Source: Agrostemma githago
Lineage: Eukaryota > Streptophyta > Magnoliopsida > Caryophyllales > Caryophyllaceae
Assembly: GCA_958450325.1 (NCBI GenBank)
Contig: OY288256.1
Location: 12,293,057-12,357,056, forward strand
Direction of reading: 5' to 3'
Length of the DNA: 64,000 nt
Positions within the stretch are counted from its first letter, which is position 1. Each line of letters starts with the position of its first letter. Below are positions 10,781 through 21,889 of this stretch, piece after piece. Made by a program: the position numbers and the translations under genes. A model generated the notes under the pieces. It made no database searches. It was not told where the DNA came from and saw nothing but the letters and a program-made list of their open reading frames with translations.

Positions 10781-13504
10781 ATCATTCATGGCTGATGGCA
10801 TATTAATTAAGCTTGAGTTTGCTTCTTGTTTGCTTCTTGAACTTATATTTGAGTTTGGTTATGTATCGTTAAGAACTCCGGCTTGTTTCTTTTGTGATTG
10901 TTGCAGTGAAGGAATATTTTCCCAAACATGTTTAGACATTAGTTTAAGTCAAGTCAAGTCGTCAACACAACATTACGTGAGATGCTTCCTGAAATTGGGT
11001 TGTTCACCATCGTCCATGAAACAGACAATGGCTGTTAACACTGAAATAATTTCGGAAAAGTTAACACTAAATAATTTAATTGAAAAGTTAAAGACGGTTA
11101 CCCCTACATGGGCTTGTTTTCACCCGATCTGAAAATCTAACCTGCCCCAGGATTAGGGGCAAGGTCTAAATAGCTTGACATGTGATCTGAAATGATTCGA
11201 ACCTGAAATAGCTTGACATCTTTTTATCTCATTGTTCAATATTTATTTTATTATTTATACATTTTTTTATTTCTTGTCGTTGTTACTTTATTTACTTTCA
11301 TTATCATTTAGTCATTTGTAGTGTGTTTGTAAGAACGCAAGTGCATGAGTGACTATTGACGAAATGAGAAATAACGCGATAAGATGTAACGCATAATAAC
11401 TTCGTTTTATTTAAACTTTTACTAGAGAGCGTAATCTTCTTGAATTATGCCTTTGAACTTTCTTTGTTTTTCTCTCGCGTCTTTAGTTGAGATTTTTAAA
11501 TCTGGACTTTTTTTTTTTCTCCATGGTTTCTATTGTTATGACTGCTTCTTTTACTACCGCTTAAAACCTACTCCGTATAACATATTTGGGTGTGTTAGTT
11601 TTGTTCTTAAAATATAAGCAATGTATTACTTGTAGTTGATATACATAATAATTATTCATTTATCTCTTGTCTTACTTTCTTTTTTCCTTTTAAATTGGTG
11701 TGTTACCGCAAGCTCTAACTCTGTTTGGGTGCACAGGTGGACCCAAGAATGAGATGTATCTGGGGCTGTATTCGAAAACTATTACTAACATATTGTCGGT
11801 AGAGCCGACAAACAATGATACAAACCTACGCAAAATTATGGGTCGGGTCGGGTTTGGGTTAATACTTGATAGCTCATTTAATTATGTAAGTGGGACGATA
11901 TGAACACGATACAAGATTTAAATGTGTCGGGTTTGGATTTTTTACCCGTTTATACATGACACGACCTTGATTTTGGTCTAATTATCATTTATCAATTGAA
12001 AATGGTCATCTATAATATAGATAATCGAGATATGGATAATATTCAGGAAAATTTGGTAGCAATAATATCACCTTTATAACATTTTCCACAAATGATGTCA
12101 CCTTTCAATGATTCCAAAATGATACCACCTTTCTATACTATCTTTTTAAAATAATACCCCTACAAAATTGACTTGATTGACTTGTAATAGCAGGTAACGT
12201 AACTTGGATTTTTAATATGGATGTCGAATTTCATAGACGGTAGTTTTATGAACTTAATACCATTACAACAAACAGTTACTCCGATTTTTTTGTAAGTCAT
12301 TGCAACCAAAAATAATTTTTTTCGTAAGTAATAAAGTGTCTTATCACAAGCAAAACTATATAACTGTACTTATTCCTAGACAATTTCTATAAATTACGAA
12401 GTACTCCGTATAATTTATACTCCTATCCGTGTTATTGTAACGACGTGAACGTGGACTGTCAAAGGACGGGGACGACCCATCGAAATTCAAACGACAATCC
12501 GACCGTTGTTTTCCTCTGTCGGCCCATCAATGGCTTTTTTCGACCAATAAATCACAGTATAAGGTCTACTGATCAGCTACGACTCCGACAACAACGCAAC
12601 CCCATACCCATATCTGTTTTTTTTAAAATGAGATCCCTACCCGACAGAAATTCATCGGGTCAGGAAAAAATGAGACCCAAACCCAATTTATTTAAGGGTG
12701 TTCAAAAAGTGGTCTGGGTAGGTAAATTGTACTGACCAGCATATGCGATTTCATAGGGGGTGATGGGGGTGCCCCATTATTTTAGGAAAACATCAAGTTA
12801 AAAAAGGACATATATAAAATATAAATGAATATAAAGGTATATTAGAAGAATTATTTGGGTGGAGTAGTAGAGTTGAACTCATTAAATTCAAATTTTAGTT
12901 ATATAAATTTACCTCTTTACGGGGCGGATCGAGTTTAGTTATAGAAAATTAAATATTAGCAAAAACGTGTTAATATGGGTCATATATATACGACCCGAAA
13001 CAAGTATAAAAATCGTATTTTATGCGCAAAATAAACTTGACCCATATTTTATCCGAACTTCGAAACCCGATCGTCGTATATATAGGTGTTAGTTTAAAAG
13101 TCCTCCGTACTTGAATTTTGTTTGATTGGGTGGATAAATCATGCAATCATCCTGGCCATTGATTTTCCACAAATCCACGTGCCATTCATCCACCAACTAA
13201 TGGACCCTCCAGTAATTTTGGCTACTGGAGAGGCTCCGCTCACATGCCTTAATGCACTCATTTTTTTATGTAACCTAATTCTACTTACCCTTGTAGCCCA
13301 AGGCAGGGCCCGCTCCTGTTTGGGTGGTACACTGAGATTCATATTGAAGTTTAGTTGTATGTTTAATCGAGTCGCGTTGGTTGTACACTTGGTTGACATA
13401 TTGAGGTTCATGCTCTGTAATAATTTTTGTATTCATTATTGTAGATGATAATACACTTATTAATGAATTATGGAAGGAAAGGGAACATGAAGCGAGGTAG
13501 GAGT
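10781..13504. other. NDPK 3' flank, then AT-rich DNA without a recognisable gene
   Basis: The first few hundred bases are probably the 3' UTR. Beyond that, frames such as 11,700-11,903, 12,445-12,735 and 13,122-13,448 show no family resemblance. Runs of GGGTCGGGT-type sequence at about 11,840 and 12,650-12,720 resemble the interior of the hAT element at 13,881 and may be old relatives, but no termini were found. Confidence 0.45.
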
Positions 13505-14840
13505 TAATATACCGACGTGTGCTTAACTATCGGTTGGACGTTCCTTTGTTTTCCATGCCTGGGTCGTGTTCTGCCTGCTCTCGGATTTTTCGGGACGATA
13601 TTTATGGGGACCATGCCGTGTCATGTGCGGGAGTTTTCGGTATTAAACATCAGCATAACCTCGTTCGCGATACTCTATTGGATATTTGTTTCCGTTCTGG
13701 GGTCTCAGCAGGTAAGGAGGTTGATATTGGCCTGATCGATGACCATGACAGATCCTTGCGTCCTGCAGATTTGCTCCTTCATTCGTGGGACCAGGGGCGT
13801 GACGTATGCGTAGATCTTACCGGGTATTCTTCTTTGACCCAGTCTGAGCTTTCCGATTTCATGTCAGGTCGTGTTGTGGGTAGGGATGGCAATGGGTCCA
13901 GGACCCGACCCAGACCCGGCGGGTCGGACCCGAATGGGTCGGGTCTGGGTCTAAATTTTTCAGACCCGATGGGCATGGGTCGGGTCTGGGTCCTCCCCAA
14001 AAAATTCGGGTACGGGTACGGGTCCGAATTTTGGGACCCGGACCCGACCCGTAGACCCGTGGACCCATTAAAAAAATAAAAAAAATTAAAAAATTAAAAA
14101 TCTCAATTCATAAAACATATGATATGGAGGAAGAAGAACTATGTGATATATCATGTATCACTTAATATGTTTTTTTAATAAATTATTTTGTGATAAATGT
14201 TTTTAAGACGACTTTTGTGTTGTATTTTGGGAGACGTTACGGTTGTATTGTGAGACTTGTAGACACTTTTTTTTAAATTTTTTTTTTTATCATTTTTATG
14301 TGTGGTTTAAACACTTTTAAAATCTTATGCGTAAGGATTGACTCAAGACATTACGTAGTTTTTTTCGGAAATTGAAACAATGAATAATACAACAACTTAC
14401 GGAGTAATAAATAAGGTGGACCCGCGGGTAGACTCGGACCCGACCCAGACCCGGTCGGTTCGGGTATGGGTCTGACAATTTTGGACCCGTTCGGGTCCGG
14501 ATCGGGTCTGGGTCCAGGATTGAAACTTCGGGTCCGGGTGGACCCGACCCAGACCCGACCCGTTGCCATCCCTAGTTGTGGGTGACGCTGCTCGGCGCAA
14601 ATGCGTTAAGTATTGAGGCATGTGCGTGGGGCTTGACTATGGATTCTTACCTTTTTCTTTTTCTTCTTTGGGAGAATTGGAGGCGGATGCTATCAGCTTA
14701 TTCAAAAGGATTCAAAAGTTTTCGATAACACAGGATGCCGGAGCACGTGTTGCTCTTTTTATTTTTAGTAGACTTAACTTTGCTATAGCGAAGGGGTGGG
14801 GCCCAGATTGTATCTCAACTGCCCACCAATTTTTTGTAAA
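13505..14840 (+). pseudogene. 5'-truncated RLE retrotransposon fragment (endonuclease end)
   Basis: This plus-strand fragment carries the C-terminal third of the RLE retrotransposon protein described for element B. It has LNYRLDVPLF, the Cys/His motif CSACSRIFRDDIYGDHAVSC, KHQHNLVRDTLLDICF, and the endonuclease core RPADLLLHSWDQGRDVCVDL. After the hAT insertion at 13,881-14,574 it resumes with DAARRKCVKY and DYGFLPFSFSSLGELEADAI, and stops with LPTNFL-TAA at about 14,837-14,839. An in-frame stop follows KCVKY at about 14,616. Truncation at the 5' end is typical of aborted target-primed reverse transcription. It is non-functional. Confidence 0.85.
13881..14574. mobile_element. hAT-type non-autonomous element, 694 bp
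   Basis: Terminal inverted repeats begin TAGGGATGGCAA and end TTGCCATCCCTA. The 8-bp duplication GTTGTGGG lies at 13,873-13,880 and 14,575-14,582. An 8-bp duplication is diagnostic of the hAT superfamily. Both ends carry dense GGGTCGGGTCTGGGTC repeats in inverse orientation (13,890-14,060 and 14,415-14,560) around an AT-rich core. Long open frames in the GGGTC arrays are compositional shadows. It interrupts the RLE retrotransposon fragment, so it is younger than that insertion. Confidence 0.92.
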
Positions 14841-15040
14841 CTGTGTTTTGATTATCTAATCAATCAATCAATATATTATATTATATTAATAAAGTAGGAA
14901 TTTTTCGAGCGATATGGTTGGTCCATATTTTTTAATATATTTTTTTAAGTTAAATAAAGAATATGAAAAAAAATCCTACTCCACCTAAGACTCGTTTTTT
15001 TTATAATTTAAATAAAGAATATATAAATTTGTATGGGAAA

Positions 15041-15103
<63 letters not shown>

Positions 15104-15599
15104 TAAATAAAGAATATGAAAATTTGTATATGAAAAAAAGTCCCATTCCACCTAAGACTCGATTTTTTTAAAATTTAAATAAAGAATATATGAATTTGTA
15201 TAGAAAAAAAAAACAATCTTACTCCATTTAAGATTAAAAAAATTATCACTATATAAACCAACGATTATCAACCCATAAGGCAACAAAATTTGGACAGCAA
15301 CATCGTGAAACACGTAGTCAATTCTGTTTTCTAAACAACCTAATTTTTTATTTAATAAAATAATATAAAAATTTGAGTAGAAAAAAAATCCCACTACAAG
15401 ACTCAAGTGATATTATATTTGTATAAAAAATAATTCTACTACATCTCTAACTCAAAACATTAACACTATACTTGTCTTAAACCCGTGATAAAATCACGGG
15501 GTTGATAGATAATCTACGTATATTTATGTACGGGGTACTTTAATTAGTCTTTCATTCTAATCACAATGCACCGTATATAATGCCTATAATAATTTAATT
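14841..15599. other. AT-rich repeats, no gene seen
   Basis: A loose repeat of about 80-90 bp (AAATAAAGAATATATGAATTTGTAT, then CACCTAAGACTCG, split here by variation between copies) recurs three to four times at 14,940-15,230. An (AT)n tract lies at about 15,044-15,099. The boundary with the next element is approximate. Confidence 0.5.
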
Positions 15600-16235
15600 G
15601 ACTAAATTATCAAATAGGTAAAAAAATTGGCACCAATGTGACAAATTGGTAAAAAAAAGTTTGAGTTGTGCCAAATTGGTAAAAAAAAAAGTGGCATGTA
15701 AGTGACAAATTGGTCAAAAAAAAATATTCCAGTATAATTTTTAAGAATTTTGATGTTCAACTCGATTTTTCCTGTCCGTATAGGTTTAGTCTAAGAAAAT
15801 TGGAATTACTTTTAATTGATTTTTTCTGAGAATGTATTTTTAAAAATATTTTTTGATAGCTTAATCTTGTTTAATCGGCCCGGTTCAAAGGCCGAAATTT
15901 TTTGACCGAAATTTGAAGGTGGCTGAGTAATGACAAATTCAGGATTTTCATCAATTCCAATTTTGCTCCAATTTTTTTGTCGGTGCACAGTTCTGAGTTA
16001 TGCCCGAGACGAAACCTTGACTGAAGACAAAATTTAACCTTTGACTGTATTGACCAAGCCTTACCCGACTCCAACTCTATCTAAATATTTATTGTCAGCA
16101 TACAAACTAACATACGAAAAAAAAAGTTTAAAATACGTGTCGGCTCGAATACGGGTCACAGGTCGGAAATAATTTTGAAACCTATTTTTTTTACCGCTTT
16201 TTAGGTCAAAAAAATATTTTTAATTTAAACTTTTA

Positions 16236-16402
16236 TTTATTATTATTATTATTATAAAAACAGAACTTGTATTAAGAACGAAACCAATTACAAGAAGTTA
16301 GTGGGTAGCCGAGATACTATCTGGACAGCCACTCCCTTAGCAATAGCAAAGATAAGTCTAGTAAAAATAGAAGTAGCTGCGCGTGCCCCCACGTCCTGAG
16401 AG

Positions 16403-16405
<3 letters not shown>
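16236..16405 (-). mobile_element. 3'-terminal RLE retrotransposon fragment
   Basis: The minus strand encodes the last 40 or so residues of the RLE protein, ending IVSRLPTNFL-stop, followed by the 3' UTR and a short (TAA)n tail at 16,228-16,252. Its upstream edge also meets a (TAA)n tract at 16,399-16,450. It is severely 5' truncated, and TAA repeats lie on both sides. Confidence 0.8.
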
Positions 16406-16452
<47 letters not shown>

Positions 16453-16470
16453 TATTATTATTATTATTAT

Positions 16471-18046
16471 TTTTTTGCAAAAATGGTATCATTTCATTAA
16501 TTTCAATGAAATTACAAGGTTGCAAAAAGAAATATCACACTAGATGTCAAAGATTACCTATAATCCTACTATACTTAGGATTGTACTTACAAGCTACAAA
16601 ACGGACAGAAACAACAAATTTAATTTGCTGTATTATAGCACTTGCAGATGCTTCAGAGTTTGAGAACAACCTTGAGTTCCTCTCCTTCCATATCAAGTAA
16701 ACAGATGCAGCTAAACATACTTGAAACCAGCAAGATTTCCAATGCTTCCGCTTTTGATGGTTTGATATCCATTTAAGAGTATGAATCAGATCCCTTCTTG
16801 GGCAGCTAATACACATCCACTTCAGTATGCTTTCCCAAATAATCGCAGAAAAAGGACATAAGAAGAACAGGTGCTTGACTGTTTCCTCACTCTCTTGACA
16901 TAAGCAACATCGATTAGCCAGCTGCAAGCTCTTTTTCTGAATGTTATCAACTGTTGACAGCTTATTTTGACCTGCTAGAGTAAGAATAACTTTGTGTCTG
17001 GGCAGCATGATTGAAGACAAGAGAATCCTAAACCATGGCTGTACAGGAGGCTCATTACAGAAGAAATTATATGCAGCATTCAAACGAAATTTCTGCCCTG
17101 ATACACAACTCAACAGAAACTCTTTGGCTTTTTGGACAAATCCACATTTATCAATATACTCATCTCTGACCCGCAGAATGTGCTTAAATCCAGAAGAGAA
17201 AAATTCCTTAGACTGAACTAACCAAATTGATTCATTTGCAGTAATGTAATGCTGGCACCACTTGACCCAGATGCTCCCTGAACCAGTTGAGATTTGCCAA
17301 AGCCATTTTGAGAGAAGGGCTTTGTTCCAGGGAACAAGTTGCTTAATGTTTGCGCCTCCATTTCTCCATGGAGAGCATATCTCCTTCCAATTTTTAAAAG
17401 TCATTCTCTTAGCACCAGGACTTATTCCCCAAAAAAAATCTTTACACATCTTTTCAACAATCTTCACTATAGTTTTAGGCAATAGAATACTAGAACACCA
17501 AAAATTCTGGATGCCAAAGATCACTGAGTTTATTAATTGAACCTTTCCTGCATAAGAGAGCAGACTAGAAGCCCAATGTTTGATGCTATTCTGTATCTTT
17601 AAAATCATGGAGTCAAACATGTGAACTTGTATAGTAGCATCATGAAGAGGAACACCTAAATATCTGAATGGAAAAGAGCCTGAAGAGAAACCTGTACTAG
17701 AAAGGATTTCTAACTGGACTGCAGGAGAAACCCCTCCAAAGTAGATACAAGTTTTCTCCAAATTTGCTTTAAGTCCAGATTGCATACCAAACTGATCCAG
17801 AGCATTCTTCACTGCGAACACTGATGGCACATCCCCTCGTACAAACACCATCAAATCGTCTGCAAATATTAAGTGAGTAAGCCTTATTTTACAACACTTA
17901 GGATGAAATGATACACTATTCTTCTTAGTAATCACTCTTAAAGTTCTTGAGAGCAATTCCATGCTAAGCACAAATAGGTAGGGCGATAATGGATCACCTT
18001 GCCTAATTCCACTTAACCCCTGAAAGAAGCCATGAATTCCTCCGTT
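16471..18046 (-). pseudogene. 5'-truncated L1-type LINE, RT C-terminal half
   Basis: The 474-codon frame at 17,971-16,547 starts inside the reverse transcriptase. It holds the catalytic box FADDLMVFVRGD and the thumb region RYLGVPL, then a C-terminal zf-RVT-like domain with CCLCQESEETVKHLFFLC. Upstream of its first Met the frame still reads GIRQGDPLSPYLFVLSMEL, so the true truncation is near 18,046. The 3' UTR ends at a T run (poly-A on the sense strand) at about 16,471. The endonuclease and ORF1 are absent. It lies between TAA-type tracts, so a target duplication cannot be distinguished. Confidence 0.9.
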
Positions 18047-18068
18047 GATTTAAAAAGAATACCAAGGA

Positions 18069-18102
<34 letters not shown>

Positions 18103-18240
18103 TTTTTAATTATAATGTTTATATTTAAAAAAAATATTAAAAATCATTTTTAGTTTTTTTAATAACTATAATTGATTAAAAAAATTGTATTAACTTGAAT
18201 ATTTGTTTATATTTTTGATTTCGAATATTAAAAGTTTATA

Positions 18241-19171
18241 AAAGCATGTACATTGAAGGAAATCACCGAGTGCGAGAATGAGATGGCAAGCATTATATGT
18301 CACATGGACAAAATTATCAGGAGAGATGAATGAGAATTGTGCGAGACTGAATGAGAATTGCATATGTGGGGCAACTTGACAGTGTGCACATGTATCTCTT
18401 CCATATTTTTGCTTTTCCATTTTTTTACATAGGGTTACTTCCATAAAATGTTAATTATACACTAATTCTTTTGATTAATGTGAAATATGTATGTATTTAA
18501 TTACAAATTGATGTTAAATTCTATAAATATGTTACTAATGATAGTAAGAATTATTTTACCGTCAAAATTGCTTGGAAATGAATAACTAAAATTCGTAATT
18601 TGTACATAATAATCAATCCACTTAATAATAAACCTAAAAAATAATTGTGGCTCAATTTTCATTTAATTAAAAGGTCAAAAACAATTTTAAATTTACTAAC
18701 GAATATAAAATATAAAAGAGTATGATATTAGGATTGTTTATTATTTTAAGTTCTACAATAAAATACGGTATAGACTATTGGAAAATAGGCGATTCATTTT
18801 ATTCAACAATAATGAAGAATAATCAAGTGATTCAATAAATGTAAAAAAAATCTTAACTAAATTTACTTTTAAATAAAATGTAAGAAAATTAAATTATTTA
18901 ATGAATATAATATTTGTACAATAATATTGAGTAGACCCCGTATGATCCCATATGATCCGACTCGCCTTAAAACGTAAATAAAAAGAAAAATATATAATTT
19001 TTCTCCTTTCTTTATTAAAGTATTAATGTTTTTTTATTAAAAATTAATTTTCTTTTCTATAAATAAGTATTATCTCTACACTTATTCTCCATCCAATTCA
19101 TTCTCTCATCCTTACATCTAAATTCTATTCTCCATCTAAATTCTATTCTCCAGTCCTTCATTCTCACCAAT
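18241..19171. other. AT-rich, probable 5' flank of the Harbinger transposase
   Basis: No gene was seen. Pyrimidine-rich repeats of ATTCTATTCTCCATC at about 19,095-19,160 directly precede the transposase ATG and may be its leader. Confidence 0.4.
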
Positions 19172-20269
19172 ATGAATCAAGATAATAATAACTCTAATAA
19201 TTTGTGTTACTCTTTTGTTCCAATAAACATTTGGTCTTCCGTAATCTCATCTTCTTCATCATCTACCGATTCCTCTGAAGAGCGCGAGAAAATTGTGCAG
19301 AGGAAAGGAGACGATTACGAAATATGTTGAGGGAAGAACTCTTACAGTCGCCAGAAGCTGGTCCAAGTCGGATTAGACCTAGAAGGAAATATATTGAAAG
19401 AAATCGGGAAGATGGTTAAGCTCAACTATATGCTGACTACTTTGCTGAGCAACCCGTGTACGTTGAAAGGATGTTTTGATGCAGATTTCGAATGCATAAA
19501 CATTTATTTATGCGTTTAGTAAATACTGCAGCAGACACTAATAATTACTTTCAACAAACCCCAAATGATCATGGTAGGCAAGGATTCACCCCTTTACAAA
19601 AGTGCACCATTGCAATTCGTGTCCTTGCTTATGGAGAGTCGGCCGATTCTGTCGACGAATATTTGAGGATGGAAGCAACAACAACGCTTGAAATCGTTCA
19701 ATGATTTGCTGATGTTATCATCACTCAATTTGTGGGGGAGTATTTAAGAAGTCCGACCGTTGCGGACACTGTAGACACCTGCATTTTGCCTACTAGTTTC
19801 TATAACAGTTTCCAAAAAAACACCCGATGATGATCGGACGTAAACATGACTTAATACACTCGATTTTGGACTCGGAATCAATAGTATTTGGCGCGAGCTT
19901 TTAACGGAGTAAAAATCTCACCGAACCGACCTCAAATTCAGGCCTAGTGGGTCGTTTTCAGTCAAATACGACTAATTGTCACCAAGGGCAAAACCGTCTT
20001 TTAGCAATCGGGTCAAATCCCAGTCAAAGGCATTTTCGAGACATAAAATCTGTCACGCAGCTTTCGGAAATCCGATTTGAAGTCAAATACCACAGAAAAT
20101 CAGCCATGGAGAAGAGTTAAGCAACTAAAACTCTCCCTTAAAGACAAAAATCGATCTCTAAAAGAGACTCCTACCCGACCCAGACCCACTCGATCGAGTG
20201 GACCGGCCACTCGGTCGAGTAGCCTAAAAAAACACACCAAAACCGGGGGTCAGACTGGGCACTCGATCG

Positions 20270-21889
20270 CACTACAAGGAAGACGACATTTGCAACCGAG
20301 TAAATCGGTCGGGAAGATTGGAATTCGGTCGGTAAATATAATTACCGACCGAAAGAATCTAGTCGAAAACTATAGTCGGAAACACAACTCGCCGACCGAA
20401 AATCCCAGTCGGTAAACCACCGACCGAAGTGCGGTCGGGAAAAAGCGTATTTGGTCGGTAAAAATAATCACCGACTAACGTTGACGGTCGGCAAAATCAG
20501 GAATACCGACCGAAATGTCGGTCGGAAAAACTAAACCGCGGTCGGTGATTGTATTTACCGACTGATATTTGCGGTCGGTAAGTCCTACCGACCAAACCTA
20601 AACCAGAAGCTCCTGGAAGATGTTTGGTCGGGAAAAAGTTTTGGCGGTCGGTAATGCGGTCGGTATCTGTGCTTATCGACCGCTACTATCGGTCGGTAAG
20701 GATTACCGAATGACGTTTGACAGTATCGTGGTCAGTTAGGGCGGTCGGTAACGAGGTGAGGACGGTCGATAAGGAGGTGTGGGCGGTCTGTAAGGGTAGT
20801 TTTCGGTCGGTAAATAGAAAAAGGTCGTGGGGTCTAGTGGTTTTGTTGTTCTCCAATTTGCAACATATAAATCTGCATTATAACCATCATACTATTCAAT
20901 TCTTCCAACTCATTCAAACTACAACATCATTCACTTCAACCTTCATTCATTAACTTCATCCAATTCATTCAGAATCCAACATCCCCACAATTCATTCACA
21001 TGAAACCATTCGATATCATGGACGTAACTTTCTAAAATGTTTAAACTACTTAAGAGAGTACTAATTAAAGTCTAAAGAGTCTAAACAACTTGAAAGAGTA
21101 ATCAAAATTTACACAACTTAAAAGAGTAATCAATTAGAGGTTCAAGCTACACCTGAAAACCGAGCCCGGCTGCCCCAACTCCACCACCTCCCGAATTATC
21201 ATCATTCGGATTACGGAAGTTAGTGAAGTTAAACAGATTACAATTCTGAGTTTTCATTACCGTGGAAAGCGTTGACATGAGCTCCTGTTGTTGTTTCATG
21301 AGCTCCCGGGTCTCTTCTCTAAATCGCCTATTCTCATCTTTCTCCTTCTCTAAGGCTTCCAAAATTTTGTTTTGAAATTCCTCTGCCCGTTTTTCTTGTT
21401 GAACAAGAATATCAGGATGATAAGAGCATGAAGCCTTCCCCTTATTCTGTGGAGGGGGGGAGAAGTACAATGGGCCGCCGGTTCCCACTCCGTATACGTG
21501 ACCCTTCTTGAAACCCTCAGCCGCTTCAAACCAAACTTCGTCGTCCGGTTTTTCTTTCCCCTCCTCCTCGTTCTTCTTCTTCAACTCTTCAAATCGGTCC
21601 TATTAGCAAACAGAGACAGGTAATGTTTAGGAACAAATTATAACTAATTTAATAAGGAATTTTAAGATAATCTCTATAGTTAACTAAATTAATACTTACA
21701 ATCAGTCGGTAAATTAATAAAATAGGGGACTACCGACCAATTTTCTTATTTACCGACCGATTAATCAGTCGGTAATTTACCGACCGAATGTACCAGTTAC
21801 CTACTATTTTCGGTCGGTATGTCTAATTAGCGACTGTTATTTGTGCGGTCGGAAAATATCGGTTGCTAACCTAGACTTTTCTTGTAGTG
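20270..21889. mobile_element. CACTA (En/Spm) element with transposase remnant
   Basis: The ends are CACTACAAGGAAG and CTTTTCTTGTAGTG. The 3-bp duplication TCG flanks it at 20,267-20,269 and 21,890-21,892. Both subterminal regions are packed with CGGTCGGTA and its inverse TACCGACCG (20,300-20,820 and 21,700-21,870), the expected transposase-binding arrays. At 1,620 bp it is far shorter than autonomous CACTA elements and keeps only one ORF fragment. It inserted exactly at the centre of a CACTCGATCGAGTG palindrome of the LTR. Confidence 0.93.
21147..21584 (-). CDS. CACTA-encoded Ptta/En/Spm-like protein fragment
   Basis: A 145-codon frame lies within the CACTA element. Its N-terminal part contains DEVWFEAAEGFKKGHVYGVG, resembling the C-terminal end of plant transposase proteins of the Ptta/En/Spm family. 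A charged stretch with heptad character follows at about residues 60-105, probably a coiled coil. The C-terminal tail is Asn- and Gly-rich. The DNA-binding N-terminal half of the family is missing, and an upstream exon may have been deleted. No activity is expected on its own. Confidence 0.6.
   Translation of the reverse strand: MKKKNEEEGKEKPDDEVWFEAAEGFKKGHVYGVGTGGPLYFSPPPQNKGKASCSYHPDILVQQEKRAEEFQNKILEALEKEKDENRRFREETRELMKQQQELMSTLSTVMKTQNCNLFNFTNFRNPNDDNSGGGGVGAAGLGFQV

Larger units (their letters stand above)
15600..18240. mobile_element. Second Mutator-like copy, split by retrotransposons
   Basis: 15,600-16,235 aligns throughout with the inverse of the right arm of the element at 6,562-8,698. 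Shared blocks are AATAGGTAAAAAAATTGGCA, TTTTTAAGAATTTT, AATCGGCCCGGTTCAAAGG and TTAACCTTTGACTGTA. AT-rich interior sequence related to 7,900-8,100 resumes at about 18,105-18,235. Between them lie an RLE retrotransposon fragment and an L1. The far inverted arm was not found. It has no coding capacity. Confidence 0.65.

Noticed and set aside
13779..14621. Pro/Gly/Arg/Asp-rich frames over the GGGTC arrays
   Set aside because: They lie inside the hAT element and result from its simple repeats.
15481..15503. Hairpin CCCGTGATAAAATCACGGG considered as a Helitron 3' end
   Set aside because: No CTRR-T follows at the required distance.
20270..21889. Considered as an LTR-internal domain because it lies within the LTR
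   Set aside because: CACTA termini, TCG duplication and subterminal repeats show an independent DNA transposon.
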